64,000 nt of DNA from CADEEN01 sp963706685 (GTDB lineage: Bacteria; Pseudomonadota; Gammaproteobacteria; Burkholderiales; Burkholderiaceae_C), in assembly GCA_963706685.1 (NCBI GenBank), contig CAVPMY010000012.1, positions 56,489-120,488 on the forward strand. Direction: 5' to 3'. The translations under genes and the position numbers were made by a program. The notes beneath the pieces were generated by a model. It had not been told where the DNA came from and did not search any database. It was given only the letters and a program-made list of their open reading frames with translations. Below are positions 46,969 through 54,908 of this stretch, piece by piece (position 1 is the stretch's first letter; each line of letters begins with the position of its first letter).

Positions 46969-48783
46969 TCAGTCCTCACCGCGACTGGCTGCATTGGTCG
47001 CCGGCGCGGGCGCGAAGCAGACGACGCTCCAACCCGCCTCCAGCTTGAAGCGTTGCTCCTTGGAGTTCAGGCGCAGCGTGCCGCTCGGTGAGACGCCCGC
47101 CAGCAACAGCCAGTCTTGGCCAGGTTTGCCCATGCGGGCCTTCAACGCGGCCCAGCCATAGCTCGGGGTGAGCTTGGACGTCTGAATGGTCCAGCCGTCG
47201 TCCATGTGCTGGTGCAGGACCTGGAAGTTCGCTTGCGGGTCGAAGGCGTCGTAGCCGCGTTGCTGCAGCGACATGCTTCTCAGCCCCTGGCCGGAGGCCT
47301 TGTGGGTGGCGAGCTGGAAGGTGCGGTGGTGGCCGAACCTGCGGCCCTGGGCCTTGCAGACCAGCGCGTTGTAGAAGTCGTTGTCGGTGGCGCACAGCAG
47401 GTGGTTCAGGTGCTGTGCTTCCAATGTGTGCTCAGCGTGATCGGACAGGATTTCGCCGTAGTAGACCTCGAGGCCCGCCATGCGCGCTTCCTTCAAGTGG
47501 TGGTACACACCGTCGACGATCAAGACCTCGATTCCGAGCTTGTTCAGCGCTTTCGCCAAGGCGCAGGACCAGCGCGTCGCACCGACGATCAGCAGGCCGT
47601 TGTCGCTCTTGGCGGCCAGGCCCAGCCGCCGGGCCAGGCGGCCGATGCTCAGGCCATGCGCGAGCACCGTGGCAATGATGACCAGGAAGGTCACGGGCAG
47701 CAGCAGTTCGGCGTCCGGGTAGCCGGCAGCCACCAGCGCCGGCCCGAAGATGCCTGCCGTGGCGGCGGCGACGATGCCGCGGGGCGCGATCCATGCGAGC
47801 AGCAGCTTGTCCTGCTTGCGCATCGGCGCGCCGATCGTGGCCAGGCCGATGGCGAGCGGCCGCACGATCAACAGGATCGCCAGCACGAACCACAGCACGC
47901 GCCAGTTCAGCAGCTCGAGCTGGCTGACGTGCAGCTGTGACGGAATGACGATGAACAGCACCGACAACAGCAGCACGGTCAGGCTTTCCTTGAAGCGCTG
48001 CAGCACTTCGCGCTCGGTCAGCTTCATGTTGCCGACGACGACGCCCATGACGGTGACGCTGAGCAGGCCGGCCTCGTGCTGCACCAGGTTGCTGACCCAG
48101 TAGACCGCCAGCACCAGCACCATCAGGATCGGCGGCTTCAGATGCTCCGGGACCACACCCCGCCGGTACATCCGGCCGGTGATCCACCCGCCCAGCCCGC
48201 CGAGCAGTGCAGCCGCGGCAACGGCAGCGGCCAGGCCGCTCAAGGTGTCGGCCAGCCCGCCGCCGGAAATGGTCAGGTACTGGAAGGTCAACACGGCCAG
48301 CAACACGCCCACGGGGTCGTTGACGATGCCTTCCCACTTCAGCAGCGAGGCCGACTCCTTGTTCAGCCGCGCCTGCCGCAGCAGCGGCAAGATGACGGTG
48401 GGGCCGGTGACCACCAGGATCGAGCCGAGCACCACGGCCACCGGCCAGCTCAAGCCGGCGAGGTAGTGGGCCGCCAGGCTGCCCAGCAACCAGGCCAGCG
48501 GCGGACCGACGATGGTCAAGCGGCCGATGCCATGGCCGACGCGACGAAACTCGGCGAGCTTCAGATCCATGCCGCCTTCGAACAGGATGATGGCCACGCC
48601 CAGGCCGATCAGATCGGCCAGTTCGGTCCGCGACAGCTGCAGTTCGATGACACCGGTCACCGGCCCCAGCACGAGCCCGGTGGCGATGAGCACGACGATG
48701 GCCGGCAGACCGAGCCGCCACGAGACCCACTGGCTGGCCAGCCCGGCCGCCAGCACGATCAGAAGCAGGGTTGCCGCATCCAT
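46969..48783 (-). CDS. CPA-family cation:proton antiporter with C-terminal RCK/TrkA-N domain
   Basis: A 604-residue inner-membrane antiporter. About 12-13 helices span residues 3-395; VAIILFEGGMDLKL and the ND pair in KWEGIVNDPVGVLLA are the ion-binding hallmarks, and WIAPRGIVAAATAGIFGPAL the conserved loop near helix 10-11. Residues 410-600 are a cytoplasmic nucleotide-binding RCK module (GLLIVGATRWSCALAKAL, VLIVDG, YYGEILSDHAEHTLE, HLLCATDNDFYNALV) that would gate transport. Ion selectivity (K+ or Na+) is not decided. The mirror copy at 54909-56738 encodes a clearly diverged protein, so these two are orthologues of different strains or real paralogues. Confidence 0.9.
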   Translation of the reverse strand: MDAATLLLIVLAAGLASQWVSWRLGLPAIVVLIATGLVLGPVTGVIELQLSRTELADLIGLGVAIILFEGGMDLKLAEFRRVGHGIGRLTIVGPPLAWLLGSLAAHYLAGLSWPVAVVLGSILVVTGPTVILPLLRQARLNKESASLLKWEGIVNDPVGVLLAVLTFQYLTISGGGLADTLSGLAAAVAAAALLGGLGGWITGRMYRRGVVPEHLKPPILMVLVLAVYWVSNLVQHEAGLLSVTVMGVVVGNMKLTEREVLQRFKESLTVLLLSVLFIVIPSQLHVSQLELLNWRVLWFVLAILLIVRPLAIGLATIGAPMRKQDKLLLAWIAPRGIVAAATAGIFGPALVAAGYPDAELLLPVTFLVIIATVLAHGLSIGRLARRLGLAAKSDNGLLIVGATRWSCALAKALNKLGIEVLIVDGVYHHLKEARMAGLEVYYGEILSDHAEHTLEAQHLNHLLCATDNDFYNALVCKAQGRRFGHHRTFQLATHKASGQGLRSMSLQQRGYDAFDPQANFQVLHQHMDDGWTIQTSKLTPSYGWAALKARMGKPGQDWLLLAGVSPSGTLRLNSKEQRFKLEAGWSVVCFAPAPATNAASRGED

Positions 48784-49176
48784 GAGGGTTGGCTGTCCTC
48801 AGGCACGCCGCCTGGAACGCATGCCAGCGTGATCGCGGTTCAGAACGCGGCGCTCGGCTCGACCATCAGCTTGCCGGATCTGTCTTTGAACAAGGGCGCC
48901 TCCTGGGCAAAAAAGAAGGTCAACGCGTTGACCTGGATGCTTGAATATATCGGGCCGCCCTGCGGCGTCGGCAGGGCCGGCTTCGCAGATGCTTCGCCAA
49001 CCTTGACCTTTCGACGGTCATCGCAGGTCGAAGTCAACAGGTCTGCGCTGCCACTCGCTGGCGGCCCCGATGCAACTCCCTTGCCCCGGCGAGATGTTGC
49101 GCGTTCCGGCGGCCACCGCGCCGACGCTACCTGCGAGGTAATCGACAGCATGAACGGCGCGCGTCACAGTACCCCC
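48784..49176. other. Non-coding or uncertain region, 393 bp
   Basis: Between the antiporter start and the atpE fragment no recognisable gene is found. The minus strand has an open frame of about 100 codons (48840-49151) ending APLFKDRSGKLMVEPSAAF, but its middle is not kept in frame in the mirror copy and I recognise no family. A purine-rich patch GGGCAAAAAAGAAGGTCAAC lies at about 48905. From the antiporter ATG onward the two arms become nearly identical. Confidence 0.4.
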
Positions 49177-49415
49177 ATGGCGCACATAGCAAATTCTCCC
49201 GCTGGCCGTCGCGCTCGTGATCGGCATCCCCGCGTGTGGATCGTGCATCGGCATCGGCCTGGCGTCGATGAAGCTTCTCGAAGGCGTGGCGCGCCAGCCC
49301 TTGCTCGCGAGCGAGCTGCAGATCAAGTACTTCCTGGCCGTGGGCGTCACTGACGGCGCCTTCATCATCGCCACCGGCATCGGCCTGTGGTTTGCTACGG
49401 CCAACCCGTTCCCGA
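49177..49415 (+). pseudogene. atpE: ATP synthase subunit c fragment, truncated by phage DNA
   Basis: Two-helix proteolipid of the F0 rotor. After a one-base slip near 49195 the frame reads IPACGSCIGIGLASMKLLEG, the polar loop ARQPLLASELQ, and the second helix FLAVGVTDGAFIIATGIGL with the proton-binding Asp, ending FATANPFP where phage sequence begins. The protein is complete but for its last few residues. Its family loop motif ARQP and the Asp position make the assignment firm. It stands alone without atpB or atpF, which is unusual. The mirror copy at 54281-54516 has an intact N-terminus, MAHIDILPLAVALIIG. Confidence 0.8.
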
Positions 49416-50374
49416 AAGAAAAGGATTATCTGACCAGTGCCTCACCCTTTGCTCAAAAAGGTGCACCAGTACAAGCACCTATTGGATTTTCTTATGATCC
49501 AAACCCAATCGGAAATCTATGGCCTCTAATCCACTCGCAGTAGACAAAACTCTTATTATCGGAGGCAGACGCGCGGCAATTACAGCTCCCTCAGATATTT
49601 GTTTTGGTTGGAAAACATAGACCCCGAGCTCAACTGGAATAGATATAGAGGAACTACGTAAAAGCAGTACGCTTACAAGAATGGCTCGAAAAAAATGCAA
49701 GAGCAGGATCACGTCAACGTGTCAATCGAAGCACACTTCGCCGAACGAGTACCGGATTATACAGCTCAACGCCCCGTTTATCTTGGTGGCGGAAAAGTCC
49801 CTGTACAAATTTCGGAAGTATTACAAACATCTACTTCCGGGATACGCAAAATGTTCTCAGTCTCTGTAACTCCTCAAGGAAATATGAGGACACGGGATTG
49901 CTGTAGCTAAACACCAATCGGTTCAAAATCGCTTTACCGACATGGATGGGTAATCGTATTATGTCCGTTACTGCAGCACCTTGAACGTTGTTGGACACGC
50001 CTCGATAAATTCGATTATATGTGGCCGGAATTCGCTCAACTTGAGAACAGGAAGTTCTTAACAAAGAAGCCTACTTCGATTGGAGTAACCTTGAAAAAGA
50101 TGATGATACCTTCGGTTATCAATCTCGCTATGCCGACCTAAAATATCGGAACTCACAAGTCTGGAAACTTCAAAGACACATTAGCCTACTGGCAATTCCC
50201 GCTAAGGAATATCGCCTCTGCGCCTGCACTAAACTCTGACTTTGTTACATCAAATCCGCGAGAGGATATATTCGCGGTTATCGACGAGGACGTCGACAAC
50301 CTTTGATGTTCAATATTTTCAACAATGTCAAAGCTATTCGCAAGATGCCTTATCACAACGTGCCTACTCTTTAG
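49416..50374 (+). pseudogene. Gokushovirus major capsid protein (VP1) fragment, left copy
   Basis: AT-rich sequence encoding the C-terminal two thirds of a Microviridae (Gokushovirinae) major capsid protein in several broken frames. KDYLTSASPFAQKGAPVQA corresponds to the conserved DYFTSALPWPQ region, YRIIQLNAPVYLGGGKVPVQ with ISEVLQTSTSG to the YLGGG region, then TPQGNM and, near the end, a stretch ending MPYHNVPTL before the stop at 50374. The N-terminus is absent because bacterial atpE sequence abuts it. The frame is interrupted by many single-base indels relative to the mirror copy, as in an uncorrected long read. Confidence 0.85.
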
Positions 50375-50559
50375 ACCTGCGCAACTTACACAGCATCCTT
50401 TTACACTAAACACAATTTCTCTGTTGCCTCACGGTCACAGGGCAGGAGTGTTTTTACACGACGCACACCCGGGAGATCCGTGCGGATGCCTCGCCAGAAA
50501 TAAATGGAGCTACAGCACCATGTTATTTTGGTGAAGCTATAACTACAAAAAACAACACA

Positions 50560-50984
50560 ATGGAAAATCAATATCGCAAATGTCGCCTTATGTTCGGCCA
50601 CTAACTGATGAGATGCTCGAAACACAACACACAGCCTCCTTACAATACGTAATGGGAGAGGCTTATTCTATTCAGGAACTCATCGACAAATAGTCCCATT
50701 GATATGTCAAAATCAAACAGGGTTACACTATGCAGATGATGCCGGATTATGATACGTTCGTTCCAGACCCGGACTTCGATCTACAGATGCTGAAAACTTG
50801 GCTAAAAATTCAGCAGAAACAATCGCGGAAGCCAAGCTCAAAATGGACGAGTCCTCCAAGAAAAGAAAGAAGCATTCTGGGGACACGGAAGCGAGTAAAC
50901 CAAAGTGAAAGTAACCTCAGAAAAAGCTTAACTCTTACCGAGTACGAAAATCCAAAAAACGAGCTTAAAACGCCCAATGATTAA
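50560..50984 (+). pseudogene. Small gokushovirus protein between VP1 and VP2, left copy, frameshifted
   Basis: Begins MENQYRKCRLMFGH after ATG 50560, loses frame, and resumes as DYDTFVPDPDFDLQMLKTW with a Lys/Ser-rich tail ending NELKTPND at the stop 50984. The mirror copy shows the better reading: PSLTVPGEAYSIQELFE followed by DPDFDLTDAENLAKDSAETI. Such small acidic then basic proteins occur beside the capsid gene in gokushoviruses; a scaffold or assembly role is possible but I cannot assign it. Confidence 0.6.
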
Positions 50985-51051
50985 AAGCCTCACACTTATT
51001 GACAGGATCGACAAAAAAAGAACGTATCTTTCACTCAAAATAAACTAAAAT

Positions 51052-51772
51052 ATGCCTCGGAATCTGGTGGACAAATAGCCCTACAAGGTGGCGTAGATAT
51101 CGCCTCAGGAGTACTCGGAAAAACTCGTTCAAAAAAAACGCAACATTAGATTACAGAAAGAAGCCAACTTAGAACTTGCAAATTATGCATACGATAAAGA
51201 CCTTTCTAATGTGGGGATCTTCAGAACCTTTATAATTCTCCGCAAGCAGACCCGCTTTAAACAAGCAGGTCTAAATCCTAACTTAATATACGGACAAGGA
51301 AATGCTGGAAATGCATCCTCTTGTCCCCAAGAATGGACAGGTGCAACAATCACTACATACGACACGAGTACCAAAACTAAACATACTTGGAAACGCAAAC
51401 AATCAGTGACAAGTGGAAGCTGGATTGCAAAAAAACCGAAGCTGAAACAGACAGGATCAAAGCAACTGATACTACAGTCGGTATCTATAGATGAGCAAAT
51501 AAATATGTGGAACTTAACAATGCTCGCCTTGCCTTTTGGCAAACTGGCGGAAAACCAATGTGTCGTAGGTATGGCAAAACCTTGCTGTTAACCCGTATAA
51601 CTATGACTATTGCAACTCGATGTTAATGCAGCGCAAGTTGGATTCACAACTAATTATCAACAACCTAACAGCAAAAAAACAAATGTTGTTAGATGCAAAC
51701 ATCGAGAATGCATGGCAAAACCTAAAAATGAACCAACGGAAATATGCATGCACAATTCCCATCAACAAGGAT
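51052..51772 (+). pseudogene. Gokushovirus DNA pilot protein (VP2) fragment, left copy
   Basis: Starts with ATG 51052 and GGQIALQGGVDIASGVLGK, then, after indels, RFKQAGLNPNLIYGQGNAG, the hallmark of gokushovirus VP2 (the minor protein that guides DNA into the host). It continues through LNNARLAFWQTGGKP-like sequence and MQRKLDSQLIINNLTAKKQ to the centre of the inverted repeat, where it folds back. The VP2 C-terminus, the replication protein VP4 and VP5 are absent. Many single-base errors break the frame. Confidence 0.8.
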
Positions 51773-51845
51773 GTAGCTTTTCCGATTCCGACTGCTCCGA
51801 GTGCTGTCTTTGCGGCTGTATTGACCATACCGAATCCTTGTTGAT
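51761..51845. repeat. Centre of the giant palindrome: 12-nt inverted repeat with 61-nt loop in VP2
   Basis: ATCAACAAGGAT (51761-51772) and its exact complement ATCCTTGTTGAT (51834-51845) frame a 61-nt loop, after which both strands mirror each other for 12 kb. On the minus strand the loop reads as normal VP2 (FGMVNTAAKTALGAVGIGK), so both repeats pre-exist in the phage gene. A single strand ending here could fold on itself and prime copying of its own upstream sequence. Confidence 0.85.
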
Positions 51846-52555
51846 AGGGATACCATGCATATTTCTGTTGGTTCATTTTTAGGTTTTGCCATGCATTCTC
51901 GATGTTTGCATCTAACAACATTTGTTTTTTTGCTGTTAGGTTGTTGATAATTAGTTGTGAATCCAACTTGCGCTGCATTGACGTTCCGAGATTGCGATAG
52001 TCATAGTTATACGGGTTTAGCACAGTTTTGCCATACCTACGAGACATTGGTTTTCCGCCAGTTTGCCAAAAGGCAAGGCGAGCATTGTTAAGTTCCACAT
52101 CTATTGCTGTAGAGAGCATACTGACTGCTGAAGAGCAATCCAGTTCTTTCAATCCTGTCTGTTTCAGCTTCGGTTTTTTCGAATCCAGCTTCCACTTGTC
52201 GCTGATTGTTATACATTCCGAGTATGTTTAGTTTTGGTACTCGTGTCGTATGTAGTGATTGTTGCACCTGTCCCATTCTTGGGGACGAGGATGCATTTCC
52301 AGCATTTCCTTGTCCGTATATTAAGTTAGGATTTAGACCTGCTTGTTTAAAGCGGGTCATTTGTGCTTGCGGAACAAATGGCGATAAAGGTTCTGAAGAT
52401 GCCACATAGAAAGGTCTTTATCGTATGCATAATTTGCAAGTTCTAAGTTGGCTTCTTTGTAATCTAAATGATCGTTTGGAACAAATTCTCCGACTACTCC
52501 TGAGGATATCTACGCCACCTTGTAGGGCTATTTGTCCACCGGGTCCGAGAGGCAT
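51761..52555 (-). pseudogene. Gokushovirus DNA pilot protein (VP2) fragment, right copy
   Basis: Minus-strand copy starting at ATG 52555: MPLGPGGQIALQGGVDI, then with small frame slips MTRFKQAGLNPNLIYGQGN, LNILGMYNNQRQVEAGFEK, ELNNARLAFWQTGGKP, MQRKLDSQLIINNLTAKKQ, MNQQKYAWYPYQQGFGMVN and TALGAVGIGKATSLLMG. It is better preserved than the left copy and includes the loop at the fold. The order capsid, small protein, VP2 on one strand is a real gokushovirus arrangement. The C-terminal part is missing at the fold-back point. Confidence 0.85.
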
Positions 52556-52610
52556 ATTTTAGTTTATTTTGAGTGAAAGATACGTTCTTTTTTTGTTGAT
52601 CCTGTCAGAA

Positions 52611-52647
52611 AGTGTAATATACCATCAAGTCGTTGGTATATTACACT
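52611..52647. terminator. 14-bp stem-loop between small phage protein and VP2, present only in right arm
   Basis: AGTGTAATATACCA (52611-52624) pairs perfectly with TGGTATATTACACT (52634-52647) around a 9-nt loop. It lies between the small-protein stop and VP2 and may act as an intergenic terminator or structural element of the ssDNA genome. In the left arm about 39 nt covering this hairpin are gone, the flanks CACAC and CTGACAGG being joined. Confidence 0.6.
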
Positions 52648-52660
52648 ATGTGTGAGGCTT

Positions 52661-53095
52661 TTAATCATTGGGCGTTTTAGCTCGTTTTTTGGACTTTCGT
52701 CCTCAGTTAAGGTTGAGCTTTCTGAGGTTATTTTTGCTTCCGTTTTACTCGCTTCAGTGTCCCCAGAATGCTTCTTTCTTTTCTTGGAGGACTCGTCCAT
52801 TTTGAGCTTGGCTTCCGCGATTGTTTCTGCTGAATCTTTAGCCAAGTTTTCAGCATCTGTTAGATCGAAGTCCGGGTCTGGAACGAACGTATCATAATCC
52901 GCATCATCTGCGTAGTAACCCTGTTTGATTTTGACGAGCGTGTCTATTGGGAATCCGTTGTTTGGGGGATGGTTCGAATAGTTCCTGAATAGAATAAGCC
53001 TCTCCCGGTACGGTAAGAGAGGGCTGTGTGTTGTGTTCGAGCATCTCATCAGTTAGTGGCCGAACATAAGGCGATTTGCGATATTGATTTTCCAT
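52661..53095 (-). pseudogene. Small gokushovirus protein between VP1 and VP2, right copy
   Basis: Starts at ATG 53095 (MENQYRKSPYVRPLTDEML, then PSLTVPGEAYSIQELFE) and, after slips near 52985 and 52910, continues ADYDTFVPDPDFDLTDAEN, SAETIAEAKLKMDESSKKRK and a Lys/Glu/Ser-rich tail to the intended stop at 52661. The N-terminal half with VPGEAYSIQELFE and the DPDFDLTD motif is shared with small genes next to gokushovirus capsids. No enzymatic motif. The role may be in capsid assembly; this is a guess from position. Confidence 0.6.
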
Positions 53096-53285
53096 TGTGT
53101 TGTTTTTTGTAGTTATAGCTTCTCACTGAAAATAACATGGTGCTGTAGCTCCATTTATTTCTGGCGAGGCATCCGCACGGATCTCCGGCGTGCGTCGTGT
53201 AAAAACACTCCTGCCCTGTGACCGTGAGGCAACAGAGAAAAAGTGTTTAGTGTAAAAGGATGCTGTGTAAGTCACTGCGCAGCTG

Positions 53286-54280
53286 CTAAAGAGTAGGCAC
53301 GTTGTGATAAGGCATCTTGCGAATAGCTTTGACATTGTTGAATACTTGAACATAAAGGTTGTCAACATCCTCGTCGATAACCGCGAATATATCCTCTCGC
53401 GGATTTGATGTAACAAAGTCAGAGTTTAGTGCAGGCGCAGAAAGGCGAAGATCCCTTCTGAAGTGCCAGTAGGCTAATGTGTCTTTGAAGTTTCCAGAGA
53501 CTTGTGAGTTCCGATATTTTAGGTCGGCATAGCGAGATTGATAACCGAAGGTATCATCATTGTTTTCAAGGTTACTCCAAATCGAAGTAGGCTTCTTTGT
53601 TAAGAACTTCCTGTTCTCCAAGTTGAGCGAATTCTGGCCACATGTTCGAACGGATCGAGGTGTGTCCAACAACGTTGAAGGTGCTGCTGATATGCAGAGC
53701 GTGGGGTAACGGACATAATACCGATTACCCATCCATGTTCGGTAGAAAAGCGAGATTTGAACCGATTGGTGTTTCCTACAGCAATACCGTGTCCACTCAT
53801 ATTTCCTTGAGGAGTTACAGAGACTGAGAGGTTTCTGTATCCGGAAGTAGATGTTTTCTGTAATACTTCCGAAATTTGTACAGGGACTTTTCCGCCACCA
53901 AAGATAAACGGGGCGTTGAGCTGTATAATCCGGTACTCGTTCGGCGAAGTGTGCTTCAATAAATACTCACGTAAAACGTGATCCTGCTCTTGCATTTTTT
54001 TGAGCCATTCTTGTAAGCGTACTGCTTTACGTAGTTCCTCTATATCTATTCCAGTTGACTCGGGGTCTATGTTTTCCAGTACGTAAAGCTGAACCTGAGG
54101 GAGCTGTAATTGCCGCGCCGTCTGCTCCGATAATAAGAGTTTTGTCTACTGCGAGTGGATTGCCGAGGCCATCAGTTCCGATTGGGTTTGGATCATAAAG
54201 AAATCCAATAGGTGCTTGTACTGGTGCACCTTTTTGAGCAAAGGGTAAGGCACTGGTCAGATAATCCTTTTCCCAGTTTC
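53286..54280 (-). pseudogene. Gokushovirus major capsid protein (VP1) fragment, right copy
   Basis: Minus-strand capsid fragment beginning RNWEKDYLTSALPFAQKGAP, then IGFLYDPNPIGTDGLGNPL, an IDIEELRKAVRLQEW-type stretch recoverable across frames, NEYRIIQLNAPFIFGGGKV, VSVTPQGNMSGHGIAVGNT, RFSTEHGWVIGIMSVTPRS, NDDTFGYQSRYADLKYRNS and the C-terminus VFNNVKAIRKMPYHNVPTL before the stop at 53286. These are the diagnostic regions of Gokushovirinae VP1. Roughly the first third is missing where atpE joins. A few indels break the frame. Confidence 0.88.
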
Positions 54281-54516
54281 GGGAACGGGTTGGCCGTAGC
54301 AAACCACAGGCCGATGCCGGTGGCGATGATGAAGGCGCCGTCAGTGACGCCCACGGCCAGGAAGTACTCGATCTGCAGCTCGCTCGCGAGCAAGGGCTGG
54401 CGCGCCACGCCTTCGAGAAGCTTCATCGACGCCAGGCCGATGCCGATGCACGATCCACACGCGGGGATGCCTATTATGAGCGCGACGGCCAGCGGGAGAA
54501 TGTCTATGTGCGCCAT
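54281..54516 (-). pseudogene. atpE: ATP synthase subunit c fragment, right copy
   Basis: Starts at ATG 54516 with MAHIDILPLAVALIIGIPAC and stays in frame through GSCIGIGLASMKLLEGVARQ, SELQIEYFLAV, GVTDGAFIIATG and FATANPFPK, where the phage capsid begins after the bases CCCGAAAC. Two helices, the RQP loop and the essential Asp are all present. It differs from the left copy by few bases and lacks that copy's N-terminal slip. Only the last residues of the protein are replaced. Confidence 0.82.
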
Positions 54517-54908
54517 GGGGGTACCGCGACGCGCGCCGTTCATGCTGTCGATTACCTCGCAGGTAGCGTCGGCGCGGTGGCCGCCGGAGCGGCGACACAT
54601 CTCGCCGGGGCGGAAACTGCATCGGGGGCCGCCAGCGAGTGGCAGCGCAGACCTGTCGACTTCGACCTGCGATGACCGTCGAAAGGTCAAGGTTGGTGAA
54701 GCATCTGCGAAGCCGGCCCTGCCGACGCCGCAGGGCGGCCCGATATATTCAAGCATCCAGGTCAACGCGTTGACCTTCTTTTTTGCCCAGGAGGCGCCCT
54801 TGTTCAAAGACAAGTACCGCAAGCTGATGGTCGAGCCGAGCGCCGCGTTTGAACCGCGATCACGCTGGCATGCGTTCCAGGCGGCGTGCCGAAGGACAGC
54901 CAACCCTC
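54517..54908. other. Non-coding or uncertain region, mirror of 48784-49176
   Basis: Near-identical reverse complement of the left spacer (about 97% by eye, with single-base indels). A plus-strand frame here contains PLFKDKYRKLMVEPSAAF, but the stop seen in the other arm is lost through a missing base. No supported gene. Confidence 0.4.

Noticed and set aside
48840..49151. A hypothetical minus-strand gene ending LMVEPSAAF
   Set aside because: Its frame is not kept between the two arms, no ribosome site or family match is seen, and its codon use is not convincing.
51761..51845. A hairpin telomere or replication origin at the palindrome centre
   Set aside because: The repeat and loop are ordinary VP2 coding sequence; no protelomerase or replication gene is nearby.
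49416..54280. A natural gokushovirus prophage
   Set aside because: The phage is incomplete at both ends, mirrored about an internal hairpin, has no replication gene and no dif-type attachment site, and is riddled with indels.
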